Notes: generated from the letters alone by a model not told the origin. A DNA stretch of 64,000 bases from Prochlorococcus sp. AG-363-A03 (GCA_003280445.1 QCEW01000004.1:18330-82329); one strand, 5' to 3'; shown: positions 34,111 through 44,158, counted from the first letter of the stretch. Program-made: numbers and translations.

Positions 34111-34464
34111 TCAAGTTCTAATTTTGAATAATGCCAATAAACCTTGTGTTACTAGGTATATTCCTAAACTTAACATAATTATTCCTGAAACAACTATATA
34201 CCTTTGCCTGGGTAAGTTATTTGCTATCCATCTACCGATTAAAACTCCGAGAAGGCTTGTAGAGATAAGTGCTAGTGCTGCGCCAAAAAAAATAATTATA
34301 GGTCTGCCAGACTGAGCAGAAAGAATTAATGTTGCAAGTTGTGTCTTATCTCCCAACTCTGCTAAAAATATTGTGCTAAAAGATGTAATTAAAACACTTA
34401 AAAAAGGAGTTGAGTCCTTTAGATCACTATCTTCTAGTTTAGAATTTGTAGTTGGTTTAACCAT
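34111..34464 (-). CDS. UPF0016/GDT1 (TMEM165) single-domain transporter subunit
   Basis: FLAELGDKTQLAT motif. Confidence 0.9.
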   Translation of the reverse strand: MVKPTTNSKLEDSDLKDSTPFLSVLITSFSTIFLAELGDKTQLATLILSAQSGRPIIIFFGAALALISTSLLGVLIGRWIANNLPRQRYIVVSGIIMLSLGIYLVTQGLLALFKIRT

Positions 34465-34703
34465 TACTTCCCATTAAGCGTTGTTATCTATTTTTATGTT
34501 TATAGAACAATTACATATTATATATAACCTATAGATAATCAAGTTAACAAGTCAGTGTCTGATTTATAGGATTTTATGCAAAATGAAATCTGTCTAAAAA
34601 ATATACGAATACCTATCATAAAAAATTCAAGATCAAATTTTTTTAATTATTCGATACTAATGCCTGTTGTTTAGTAGTATGGGTAAAATTTTTTCTAAAC
34701 ATC

Positions 34704-34787
34704 ATGGGAAACCTATTGCCACTTGTTGCAGTCTTTCTTGCTGGTCCTGCGATAATTGCTTTGATCTTCTATAGAAGAGGTGTTTAA
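34704..34787 (+). CDS. psb30: photosystem II protein Psb30/Ycf12-like, 27 aa (MGNLLPLVAVFLAGPAIIALIFYRRGV)
   Basis: Own reading; LAGPAIIALIFYRRG resembles Psb30/Ycf12 C-terminus. Confidence 0.75.
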   Translation: MGNLLPLVAVFLAGPAIIALIFYRRGV

Positions 34788-34790
34788 AGG

Positions 34791-36680
34791 CTAAGCAGCC
34801 TTTCCTAGAGCAATCTCTGCAAAAGTCAGAATCTTTTTTGCAAAAACTTTTTGTTTTGAATTTAGATTCTGAGTTGATCTGGATAAATTTGAAGTAATAC
34901 ACTGACCTTTCGCGTTTGTGATTAATATATTTTTATCGTCTATTAATTGACATTTGTATTGCTGGTTATGGAGTTGCAAATCAATAATTTCTTTATAATG
35001 TTTAATATCAATTATATTTAATTGAAGTGTTTTTATTTTTTTCCAACTATTAAATTCAACGTAAAAAGCAATATCTATAAAATCATTTTTCTTTATATTT
35101 ATATAATTATTCCATTTTATTGCCTCTATTGATGATGTCCCATCATCAATAGTCATCTTTAAATGGTTACCCTTAAGTTTGTATATGTCTACAATCCTAC
35201 ATTTTCTAGTCCAAAAGATTGGTGCAGGATTCATTATTCCAAATGGTCCAATTAATTTTAACTGTTTAAAGAGATCACTATTAATATCTTTTAGACTGAT
35301 GTGTACATCTGGATTTATTGACTTACTTAAATTAATATTTTTAAATTCTCTATGGGCTATAAAATTTAGTCTTTCCTTAAGTTTGTTAATATTTTCTTCT
35401 TTAATAGAAAAACCGGCAGCAGCTGAATGTCCTCCATGAGCTATTAGAAGATCATCGCATTCGTCTAAGGCGTGATTTACCTTTAAGCTGCTGTTTGATC
35501 TTACTGATCCTCTGAAATAACCATCATTAGCTGCTGAAAGTATTGCTGTGGGTAAATTAAACTTATCAACGATTCGTGCAGCCACTATCCCTATTACTCC
35601 ATGGTGCCAATCTCTATTAGTGAGTACTAAGAATTTTCTGTTGCTACTATATTCACTTACTGCTATTTCTAATGCTTCTTGTTCAATTAAGGATGTAATT
35701 CTTTTTCGTTCTTTATTCATTGCAAAACATTCTATGGAGAGCTTATCAACAGTTTCATTCGATTGAGTCGTAAAAAGTCTAATGATAAGTTTTGGATCAC
35801 CAATTCTACCAACAGCATTAATTAATGGTGCAATCTTATAACCTATATCCTCTGATGATATATCAATATTGTCAATTGATAGCTTTTTCAAAATAGATTT
35901 AATTCCTAGATTTGTTGTTCTATTAATTTTTGGCAAGCATTCCTTAAGCCATTTTCTATTGGCTCCTTTAAGTGGGGCCATATCCGCTACAGTACCGATA
36001 CAAAAGAATACATCTGCTGTAGTATTGTTTATATCATAATTTATTTTTTTGCATATATTTATTGCTAGCAAATAAGCGATACCAACGCCTGCTAAATATT
36101 TATAGGGAGAGTTAGTAGGTGTTCTCTCAGGGTGTATTAATGAAAAAAATTCTAATTTTTTGTTAGGAATCTTATGGTGATCTGTTATAATTAAATCAAT
36201 GCATAATTCATTTGCTTTTTTAATTGCTTCAAAAGCTGATATACCATTATCCACAGTAATTATAAGTTTTATTTGTTGATTATTTATTTCTTTTATTATG
36301 TTTAGATTAAGTCCATACCCTTCATCTTGTCTTGAAGGTATATATGGTTTTACTCTTGCACCAAGTTTGGTTAATAACTCAACCAATAATACGGTACTAG
36401 TAATACCATCAGCGTCATAATCCCCACATATTGCAACTTGTTCATTTCTTTCGCATGCCTTAATTATTCTTTTAGTAGCTTTGCATAACTCACTAAAATG
36501 GGCTTCTGCATTTGGCAGCTCTGATGGTGCTAGATATTCTTGCAATTCATTTTTTATATTTATACCTCTTCTAATTAAGACTTTCTGTAAAATAGTGTTT
36601 AAATTGTTATTATTTAAATTATCTTCTACTATTGGTTTAGGTAATATCCATTTTTTGATTTGATAATTATCTGTTTTCAA
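34791..36680 (-). CDS. recJ: single-stranded-DNA-specific exonuclease RecJ
   Basis: GDYDADGITST, ITDHHKIP, AHGGHSAAAGFS. Confidence 0.95.
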   Translation of the reverse strand: MKTDNYQIKKWILPKPIVEDNLNNNNLNTILQKVLIRRGINIKNELQEYLAPSELPNAEAHFSELCKATKRIIKACERNEQVAICGDYDADGITSTVLLVELLTKLGARVKPYIPSRQDEGYGLNLNIIKEINNQQIKLIITVDNGISAFEAIKKANELCIDLIITDHHKIPNKKLEFFSLIHPERTPTNSPYKYLAGVGIAYLLAINICKKINYDINNTTADVFFCIGTVADMAPLKGANRKWLKECLPKINRTTNLGIKSILKKLSIDNIDISSEDIGYKIAPLINAVGRIGDPKLIIRLFTTQSNETVDKLSIECFAMNKERKRITSLIEQEALEIAVSEYSSNRKFLVLTNRDWHHGVIGIVAARIVDKFNLPTAILSAANDGYFRGSVRSNSSLKVNHALDECDDLLIAHGGHSAAAGFSIKEENINKLKERLNFIAHREFKNINLSKSINPDVHISLKDINSDLFKQLKLIGPFGIMNPAPIFWTRKCRIVDIYKLKGNHLKMTIDDGTSSIEAIKWNNYINIKKNDFIDIAFYVEFNSWKKIKTLQLNIIDIKHYKEIIDLQLHNQQYKCQLIDDKNILITNAKGQCITSNLSRSTQNLNSKQKVFAKKILTFAEIALGKAA

Positions 36681-36740
36681 AAGGTTACCTAGATTGATTT
36701 CTTAGTAATCATAATTATATTTCTTTTATACTGAATTAAC

Positions 36741-37487
36741 ATGAATACGTTAGAAGCAGTCTTTTGGGATGTAGATGGAACGATAGCTGACACTGAGATG
36801 TGTGGGCACAGAACAGCTTTTAATTTGGCTTTTAAGGATTATGATTTGGATTGGCAATGGAATGAGAGTCAATATCTAGAACTTCTAAAAATTTCAGGAG
36901 GTTTAAAACGTATCATCCACTATCGAAACTCAATAAAAAGTGCTCTTAGTGACAGCCAATGTTCCAGAATTCAATCAAGAAAGCGTTTTCATTACAGCAA
37001 TTTAATTGAATCTGGAAAAATAACAGTGAGAGAAGGAGTACATAGGCTTATGAACGAACTCTCTTGCTTTCAAATAGAGCAATTTATTGTTACAACAAGT
37101 GGTAGAGATTCCGTGGAACCATTGTTGAAAAGCTCATTGGGTTCTCATTTGAAAAATTTTTCGGGGATAGTTACTTATGAAGATGTGAAAAGGCATAAGC
37201 CATACCCCGATGCATATCAGCTAGCACTTAAATTGAGTAAGAAATCTGAAATTAATTCCATAGCTATTGAAGACTCTATTATTGGGGTTGAGTCTGCTAA
37301 GGCTGCAAATCTAAATTGCCTTTTGACATTGTCACCTTGGACAAGTTCTATCAATAATATTTCTAGAAAAGCTAATGCATGTGTTAATGGCCTTGGTAAT
37401 GACGAAAATCCAGCTAAATTAATTTATGGTAAACAATTAATTAACAACAATGTCGATGTTGAATATTTGACACATATTATTAATTGA
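36741..37487 (+). CDS. HAD-superfamily hydrolase, CbbY-like
   Basis: FWDVDGTIADTE, KPYPDAYQLAL, AIEDSIIGVESAKAA. Confidence 0.88.
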   Translation: MNTLEAVFWDVDGTIADTEMCGHRTAFNLAFKDYDLDWQWNESQYLELLKISGGLKRIIHYRNSIKSALSDSQCSRIQSRKRFHYSNLIESGKITVREGVHRLMNELSCFQIEQFIVTTSGRDSVEPLLKSSLGSHLKNFSGIVTYEDVKRHKPYPDAYQLALKLSKKSEINSIAIEDSIIGVESAKAANLNCLLTLSPWTSSINNISRKANACVNGLGNDENPAKLIYGKQLINNNVDVEYLTHIIN

Positions 37488-37490
37488 TCA

Positions 37491-37820
37491 ATGCAGAATA
37501 CAAAATTTAGGAAATTTGTAGATTCATTGGAACAAACAATTAATCCAATTATCGCCGACAGTTGGAGCAAGAGAAGTTTATTGATACTTTCTTTACTGTT
37601 TGGTTTTTATTTTACCAATAGTTTACTTTCATTTTTACTGGATAAACCAATTAACACAATAGTCCTATCTATTCTTATATTATTCTTTATGGAGCTTTTA
37701 ATACGATCTACTTTGATATTAAATCATTCTAAATTTTCTATAATTTTAATATCAATAAATAATTTTAGAATTGGCTCAACATATGCACTAATTCTTGAGG
37801 CCTTTAAACTTGGTTCTTAG
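37491..37820 (+). CDS. DUF565 family membrane protein
   Basis: WSKRSLLILSLLFGFYFTNSLL. Confidence 0.75.
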   Translation: MQNTKFRKFVDSLEQTINPIIADSWSKRSLLILSLLFGFYFTNSLLSFLLDKPINTIVLSILILFFMELLIRSTLILNHSKFSIILISINNFRIGSTYALILEAFKLGS

Positions 37821-37826
37821 TCATCC

Positions 37827-38006
37827 TTAATCAGATTCATCTTCTGAAGACTCATTCATTGGATAAACAAATCCCTGCGCTCTTCCAGTAAGTACGGACT
37901 TTCCAATTGACAATGCCTTTTCAGCTGCGATAGTAGCTTTACCTTTCCATGTAGCATGCCTTTGATTTCTCTTCCCCTTTGAGGTTTTCTTCTTTGGTAC
38001 CGCCAT
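37827..38006 (-). CDS. rpmF: 50S ribosomal protein L32, 59 aa
   Basis: Own reading: [59 protein letters not shown]; below ORF cutoff. Confidence 0.95.
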   Translation of the reverse strand: MAVPKKKTSKGKRNQRHATWKGKATIAAEKALSIGKSVLTGRAQGFVYPMNESSEDESD

Positions 38007-38179
38007 TTTTGCTCAACTTTTACTGATAATATATTTTATAACGTCAAGCACCAATTTAACAAAAACACTTTGATGAAAAACTAACTTCTTGTTTCTTTTT
38101 CTATATAAACACAAGTTGGTAAAGACTTTGACTATAGTTTATATATAAGTTCTGTTGAATTAGTTGATTAAATTATCTA

Positions 38180-39907
38180 ATGAGTAAAAGTTATAGTCAA
38201 CTATTAAAAGCTATTGAAAGTGGAGATATTATTTCTATTATTTTAATCCCAAACAGGAGAGAGGTTTTAGTAGAGTTTTATAATGGAGAGAAAAAAATAA
38301 TACCAATATTTTATAATGATCAGAAAATTCTTCGAATATCAGAAGAATATAATGTTCCTCTTACAGTTAAAGATATTAGATCAGAACAGCGATTAGCGAA
38401 TTTCGTTACTGGTTTTGGTCTCACATTAATATTTGTTTTATCTCTTTCATTTTTAATTAGAAGATCATCGAAGTTGTTGAAAAATATGCAGAGTTTTTCT
38501 GGTCGATCCTCAAAGGTAAACGAAGATGATATTAGAAAATACACTTTTGACGATGTAGCTGGTTTAAATGAAGAGTCTGATGAATTAAAAGAAATAGTAA
38601 CCTTTTTAAAGCACCCTCAGAGATTGATTGAACTCGGTGCAAAGACTCCAAAGGGTATTTTATTGGTGGGCCCCCCTGGAACTGGGAAGACGTTATTAGC
38701 TCGCTCAATTGCAGGAGAAGCAGATGTTCCATTCTTTTCTATCTCCGCGTCAGAATTTGTTGAAATGTTTGTTGGCGTTGGAGCAGGAAGAGTACGAGAT
38801 TTATTTAAAAGTGCAAAATCACAATCTCCTTGCATAGTTTTCATAGATGAAATTGACTCAATTGGGCGTCAAAGAGGTGCTGGGATAGGAGGAGGAAATG
38901 ATGAAAGAGAACAAACTTTAAACCAACTTCTAACTGAGATGGATGGTTTTGAAACTAATAATGGGGTAATAGTAATTGCTGCTACGAATAGACCAGATAT
39001 TCTTGACTTGGCTTTAACAAGACCTGGAAGATTTGATCGACGTATTGAAATATCCCTTCCTGATAGAAAAGCGAGACTCAAGATTTTATCAGTACATGCA
39101 AGAACAAAACCACTATGTAATTCTGTGAATCTAATGGACTGGGCAATTAAGACCCCTGGCTTTTCTGGAGCAGATTTGGAAAATCTATTGAATGAAGCAG
39201 CAATATATGCTGCAAGAAATGATAAAACGATCATAAGCAGCAATGAACTTGATAATGCCCTTGAAAAAGCACGATTTGGTATTTTGTCTAAACCACTTTC
39301 TGATATCACAAAGAAGAGACAAATTGCTTATCAGATTATTGGAAAAACTTTAGTAGCGCTATTAATGCCAACTCAAGATAAATTAGAAAAAATCTCCTTG
39401 TTTAAGTCTCTGGGAGATTCAGCTGGAATGACTTATTTCACACCTGATGAAGAGACAATTGATAGTGGCTTGTTAACCAGAAATTACATATATAGCAAAA
39501 TAGTTATTTCACTTGGATCTAGAGCAGCTGAAACTATTATTTTTGGTTCTAATGAAGTAACACAAGGATCTCAAAGGGATCTAGAAAATGTTTATTTTTG
39601 GGCTAATCAAATGGTTACAAAATTTGGTTTTTCAAATCTTGGCCCTATTGCATTCGATACATCAAAAGATTCTATTTTCCTTGGCAAAGACATTATGAAA
39701 AATAGACAAGTGTATTCTCAAAAGACAAGTATGGAAATTGATAAACAGATAATAGAAATAGCACACAAGGCTATGAACCATGCTATTCAACTTCTATCTG
39801 ATAAAGTTTCCTTAATGGATACTCTTGTTGAAGAACTTTTAGTTAATGAAACACTTGAATCTAAATATGTGATTGATTCTCTTAATTCTTACATTTCTAC
39901 TAATTAG
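38180..39907 (+). CDS. FtsH-like AAA+ protein lacking the HExxH protease motif (pseudo-protease, FtsHi-like)
   Basis: [42 protein letters not shown] present; YHEAGH position reads YQIIGK. Confidence 0.92.
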   Translation: MSKSYSQLLKAIESGDIISIILIPNRREVLVEFYNGEKKIIPIFYNDQKILRISEEYNVPLTVKDIRSEQRLANFVTGFGLTLIFVLSLSFLIRRSSKLLKNMQSFSGRSSKVNEDDIRKYTFDDVAGLNEESDELKEIVTFLKHPQRLIELGAKTPKGILLVGPPGTGKTLLARSIAGEADVPFFSISASEFVEMFVGVGAGRVRDLFKSAKSQSPCIVFIDEIDSIGRQRGAGIGGGNDEREQTLNQLLTEMDGFETNNGVIVIAATNRPDILDLALTRPGRFDRRIEISLPDRKARLKILSVHARTKPLCNSVNLMDWAIKTPGFSGADLENLLNEAAIYAARNDKTIISSNELDNALEKARFGILSKPLSDITKKRQIAYQIIGKTLVALLMPTQDKLEKISLFKSLGDSAGMTYFTPDEETIDSGLLTRNYIYSKIVISLGSRAAETIIFGSNEVTQGSQRDLENVYFWANQMVTKFGFSNLGPIAFDTSKDSIFLGKDIMKNRQVYSQKTSMEIDKQIIEIAHKAMNHAIQLLSDKVSLMDTLVEELLVNETLESKYVIDSLNSYISTN

Positions 39908-39927
39908 GTATTTTTATTGCCTTACTT

Positions 39928-40524
39928 TTAGAGGGCTGAAAAGTATTCCTTACTGCCTTTAGGATCTTCCTTCATTGTTTTGTCACCAGGTGTCCATCCA
40001 GCAGGACATACTTCGTCTGGGTGAGACTCAACGTATTGATATGCTTGTAAGATTCTAAGAGTTTCATCAATATTGCGGCCAACAGGTGCTTTGTTGATAG
40101 TTGAATGCATAATTACACCATTAGGGTTAATTATAAATAAGCCCCTATCGGCTTCACCATCATCATTTAAAACATTATATGCTTGGCAAATCTCACGTTT
40201 GAGATCCGATACTAGAGGATAGTTAATATCACCAATTCCTCCCTCATTCCTGGGGGTTTGAATCCAAGCTAAATGTGTAAATTTACTATCAACAGAAACA
40301 CCTAGAACTTCGGTGTTTTTGCTACTGAAGTCGCTATATCTGTCGCTGAAGGCAGTAATTTCAGTAGGGCAGACAAATGTGAAGTCAAGTGGATAGAAAA
40401 ATAGCACAACATATTTTCCTCTGAACTGAGAAAGTGTTATGTCTTTAAATTCTTGATCAACGACTGCAGTAGCAGAGAAATCAGGCGCTTGCATTCCTAC
40501 CCTTAGGCACTCATTTGTCGTCAT
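39928..40524 (-). CDS. 2-Cys peroxiredoxin
   Basis: [14 protein letters not shown] and [10 protein letters not shown]. Confidence 0.95.
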   Translation of the reverse strand: MTTNECLRVGMQAPDFSATAVVDQEFKDITLSQFRGKYVVLFFYPLDFTFVCPTEITAFSDRYSDFSSKNTEVLGVSVDSKFTHLAWIQTPRNEGGIGDINYPLVSDLKREICQAYNVLNDDGEADRGLFIINPNGVIMHSTINKAPVGRNIDETLRILQAYQYVESHPDEVCPAGWTPGDKTMKEDPKGSKEYFSAL

Positions 40525-40647
40525 GGAACTTTGTTTGTATTTTGATTGGTTTGGAGGGGTAGTTACTTCCCCTTTTCCTTTTTATAATTTATCATGTTAA
40601 AGAACAGAAAACTTACTCTTACTGTCTAAACGAGCAGATTTATAAAA

Positions 40648-41052
40648 ATGAATGAGCCTACAAGTTGGGATCCAACCCTTATTAAAAAATTTAGTAGTTC
40701 AAATCATTACAAGCTCTTAAATCAGTTAAAAAATGAAGTTAAAAAGTATCCACTAAATAATAAGAAGCAGACATCTTCAATTAAAAGCAAGGATGACAGT
40801 CAGGTCAGAATAAATAAATCGAATTCATCACCCTCTCAAAATGTTACACTATCAAATAATCCAAGTTATAACAGTCAATTAGACAGCAATAAATCAACTG
40901 TAAGCTTTAATAATGCTAAGAATTTTTCTATTTACAATAACAATAACTTAACTCGAAAAGATGAAAGTTTATTTACTGATCAATCCAAGTCAAATGAAGA
41001 CCAATCTTCACCAACCTTTAAAGACCGACTAAATCAAATAGATATGAAATAA
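40648..41052 (+). CDS. hypothetical low-complexity Ser/Asn/Lys-rich protein
   Basis: ORF 134 aa; predicted disordered by composition. Confidence 0.55.
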   Translation: MNEPTSWDPTLIKKFSSSNHYKLLNQLKNEVKKYPLNNKKQTSSIKSKDDSQVRINKSNSSPSQNVTLSNNPSYNSQLDSNKSTVSFNNAKNFSIYNNNNLTRKDESLFTDQSKSNEDQSSPTFKDRLNQIDMK

Positions 41053-41158
41053 CTATTACAACCAATTGTATTAAAGCTAATACGTAAAACAATCACAATA
41101 AATATTTATCGAAGTGAATTGATCTAAATAATTGATTAGCTTTTATCTTTTAATCAAA

Positions 41159-41232
41159 TGTCAGTGGAGAGACTTGAACTCTCGACCTCAGCGTTATGAA
41201 TGCTGTGCTCTAACCGGCTGAGCTACACTGAC
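41159..41232 (-). tRNA. tRNA with CAU anticodon, probably elongator tRNA-Met
   Basis: GTCAGTG TA GCTC AGCCGGTTA GAGC A CAGCA TTCATAA CGCTG AGGTC GAGAG TTCAAGT CTCTC CACTGAC A folds as cloverleaf (one A-C mismatch in anticodon stem). Confidence 0.93.
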
Positions 41233-41985
41233 TGACTTATACCTATATTATCAAAGATTTTTAATTCCCTTTATTCAAGAAGGGTTTCTCGAATAAGAGT
41301 TATCAAATCTGGTAATAAAGGTACACTTTCAACATGATAATTCAGGATGGCCTTCTACGGAAGAAATCTTTAGATCTAAATTATTCCTGAGTTACTAGAG
41401 TCAAGCATAGTCAAATACACTCACTTTTATTAGTTGTGATCGTTAAAACACTCTTAACTCTACATTACGAAAGTTTATGACAAGAAGCCTTGGCAAAAAT
41501 AATCCTAGTATTTTAAAATTATTAAACAACTAAGAAGATAGATAATTGTTTAATTTAGATCTTCAAATAAGCTGAAAAGTCATTTTAACTAATAAAATTG
41601 TATAGCAAAGTGAAAGAGAATATAAGTAGTTTTAATTTTGATTTACACTATAGTAAATAGTAAATTCTTTCGAAATTAATGAGCAGTTATTATTTAATGC
41701 TTACCAGCCTTTTGTAGATCATCCATATAAGATTAGATACACAAAGATTTCGAAGGTTTGTTATCTATTAAAATTAAGTGCTCAATGTACCTCAATATCT
41801 GATTTAGATAAAAAGCACAAAGCATGGGGACAAAAGGACCTAAAGCAAAATTCCTTTTTTGGATAATTAAAAGGATAATTTCAAAATAAATTTTTATATT
41901 ATTTTTGTAAGATTAACTTTCTATAGTAGTTGCATTTTTAAATAATATAGTTGCCACAATTAATATAATTTGCTACCACTAGTTT

Positions 41986-42038
41986 GAGGGTGATCGGAAC
42001 ATAATGAAGCTTCCCCAACAGCAAGCTTCGTCATCCTC
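41986..42038. other. nested inverted repeat / candidate structured RNA
   Basis: gagggtga/tcatcctc outer arms and gaagctt/aagcttc inner arms. Confidence 0.4.
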
Positions 42039-42347
42039 AACAATTTATGGGTTTAAACGATACGTTCCTCAATCCAAATATTATTTCTTACCCCCTTCTC
42101 CTAAAATGATTAGGACTATTTAAATACTTATTATCATCGTGATTGATATCGATTTTAATAAGCTAAAATTATCGAAAATCCTTCGTTATTATTATGTGAG
42201 AAATCGTAAATTTTGATGATCACAAAATGATCACCACGTTTTGGCAAAACCACAATGATTTTGATTCATCACTTAGTTGTTCCCAGCATCATAAGTTGTC
42301 TTTTCCCAAGTCAATTTTTGATGTTCCTCTAACTCTATATTGACCTT

Positions 42348-42554
42348 TTGAATTTGAAAAGAGCCAGCATATTTCCACGTTATTATTCAATACAATTCAT
42401 GATATTTATGACTTATTTATCAGTATATATTTGCATTTCATATGATTCACTCCACCCTTTAAATACAACAGTTCTTACTCTAGGTGTGTTATCAATTCCA
42501 ACAGTGGCTAATTGCATCAATCTAGAAGAATATAATTTTGATTCTTATCTTTGA
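42348..42554 (+). CDS. hypothetical protein, 68 aa
   Basis: ORF with two hydrophobic stretches. Confidence 0.4.
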   Translation: MNLKRASIFPRYYSIQFMIFMTYLSVYICISYDSLHPLNTTVLTLGVLSIPTVANCINLEEYNFDSYL

Positions 42555-42699
42555 ATAACGCTAATTTGAGATAACCATGCTGGCATAAGACTAATTTCTA
42601 GAAAATGAATAATATATTTTTTAAAAAAATTTATATTTACTCCTAAAAATCATGATTATGAAGTCTAATTAATTACTGTTGTTTTTCAGTCGAAAACTG

Positions 42700-42840
42700 C
42701 TATATTTCTTCGTCTTCATTTCCAATCCTAATTTCAACACCAACAAAAATAGCAAATAAAACTATGAATAAGCCAACTAAAGTCCTCCATAGGCCAAAAT
42801 GAGCTACAGATTCGTGAGCTTGAAAAAAATCTGGGATCAT
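42700..42840 (-). CDS. small membrane protein, 46 aa (MIPDFFQAHESVAHFGLWRTLVGLFIVLFAIFVGVEIRIGNEDEEI)
   Basis: Own reading; TM helix and acidic tail. Confidence 0.6.
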   Translation of the reverse strand: MIPDFFQAHESVAHFGLWRTLVGLFIVLFAIFVGVEIRIGNEDEEI

Positions 42841-42861
42841 AATTTAATGATACATCTTTTT

Positions 42862-43062
42862 CTATTCTTCCCAACCTTCCTCTGCCTTATCAAGTAAATC
42901 CTCAACAGTATTGTCGAAAGTTTCAGCAACTGACCTCAACATTTTTGAAATAGTCTCATCTGGGCAAGCTAGATCTTTTTGAATACCTTCAGCGCAGTCT
43001 TTAATTTCATCCCATGCATCTGTTAGGACTTGTGAATCTACTGGTTTCCAATCTTCAGTCAT
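42862..43062 (-). CDS. hypothetical acidic protein, 66 aa
   Basis: ORF track. Confidence 0.6.
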   Translation of the reverse strand: MTEDWKPVDSQVLTDAWDEIKDCAEGIQKDLACPDETISKMLRSVAETFDNTVEDLLDKAEEGWEE

Positions 43063-43198
43063 AAATAATCTCCCTTTTATGGGTTGATAGTCAAATATTT
43101 AATGATCCAATAGATTTTAGCTTTTAATTTACTAAAGACTATCTTGGTTTCTTCATTTACATGAAAGATGATGGCTGAAATGCTAATTTCTACGAGCT

Positions 43199-43354
43199 AT
43201 GAAAATCTTAATACAAGGAATTCAAGAGCTGCGAGCGAAAGCTGAGGCATCTCTTGATAAGACTACTCAGTTGCAACAGGCGTTAGCGCAACTCGAGGCA
43301 AACCTATCTAGAAAGGAAAACCAAAAGATCAGCGAGAAGTCACAGAAAGAGTAA
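43199..43354 (+). CDS. 51-aa coiled-coil-like protein, cassette copy 1 (A1)
   Basis: MKILIQGIQELRAKAEASLDKTTQLQQALAQLEANLSRKENQKISEKSQKE; homologous to 43831..43986. Confidence 0.72.
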   Translation: MKILIQGIQELRAKAEASLDKTTQLQQALAQLEANLSRKENQKISEKSQKE

Positions 43355-43446
43355 TCATTCATATGTCAAGAAGTTTCAAACTTATAATTTCTATTTACGT
43401 ATTATGAAAAACACCTATAAATAATAATAGAGAATAGTTTTTCATC

Positions 43447-43506
43447 ATGCTTTTACCTAAGCCAGTTAGACCTGTTGATTCTGAGAAGAAAGGTAAAGAT
43501 GATTAG
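43447..43506 (+). CDS. 19-aa microprotein, cassette copy 1 (B1: MLLPKPVRPVDSEKKGKDD)
   Basis: N-terminus MLLPKPVRP identical to ORF 44061..44123 in the same relative position. Confidence 0.55.
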   Translation: MLLPKPVRPVDSEKKGKDD

Positions 43507-43830
43507 ATATTGAAAGAAATTTCTTCATCAATCTAAGATTTATACACAAATTTATTGATATTTAGGAACATAGGTAACGATTATTCCCTTTTTTTGTAGC
43601 ATATATTGAATTCTAGTTCACAAGTTAATATAAGTTTATATTTACTTAGGTTGCTAATTAAAAATTAAACCATTCTAGCCAACAGATAAACACACTTAAT
43701 ATAGTTTTATCAAAAGATAATGAATTCATCTATTGACATTAAGAAATTCTTTGCCAAATTTATTCAGTGTTCTTCTTATCAATTTTCCCTTTCATTTTAA
43801 GGTAAAAATTATTTTTTGTTCATCTTATCT

Positions 43831-43986
43831 ATGAAAACAGCATCTAAAGAACTACAAAAACTTAGATCAATGGCAGAGACTTCTTTGAATAAGACAGCTG
43901 AACTACAACAAGTGCTGGCTCAAATTGAAGCCAACCTCTCTAGAGCTGAATCACAAAAAGTTACTGAAAAGACAAACCAAAACTGA
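43831..43986 (+). CDS. 51-aa coiled-coil-like protein, cassette copy 2 (A2)
   Basis: MKTASKELQKLRSMAETSLNKTAELQQVLAQIEANLSRAESQKVTEKTNQN; about 28/51 identical to A1, no gaps. Confidence 0.72.
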   Translation: MKTASKELQKLRSMAETSLNKTAELQQVLAQIEANLSRAESQKVTEKTNQN

Positions 43987-44060
43987 ATTCTAAATTCGTA
44001 TAATTAAATGCAGCATCCCAAGTAAAAAGTGCTAAAAAAAGATAAGATAAATTTATTTCA

Positions 44061-44123
44061 ATGCTTTTACCAAAACCCGTTCGACCATTGCAGAATAATA
44101 ACAAAAATAAAAAAAACTCATGA
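44061..44123 (+). CDS. 20-aa microprotein, cassette copy 2 (B2: MLLPKPVRPLQNNNKNKKNS)
   Basis: N-terminus identical to B1. Confidence 0.55.
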   Translation: MLLPKPVRPLQNNNKNKKNS

Positions 44124-44158
44124 TTTAGTTGAACCATGCGTATTAAATCTATGAAAGT

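Noticed and set aside
34702-34902. 66-aa minus-strand ORF overlapping psb30 and recJ end
   Set aside because: Out of frame with recJ and antisense to a recognisable psb30-like gene; likely spurious.
38869-39309. 146-aa minus-strand ORF inside the FtsH-like gene
   Set aside because: Antisense to strongly conserved AAA+ coding sequence; composition is the mirror of FtsH codons.
41824-41889. 21-aa ORF MGTKGPKAKFLFWIIKRIISK
   Set aside because: Too short with no paralogue or motif; could be chance in AT-rich DNA.
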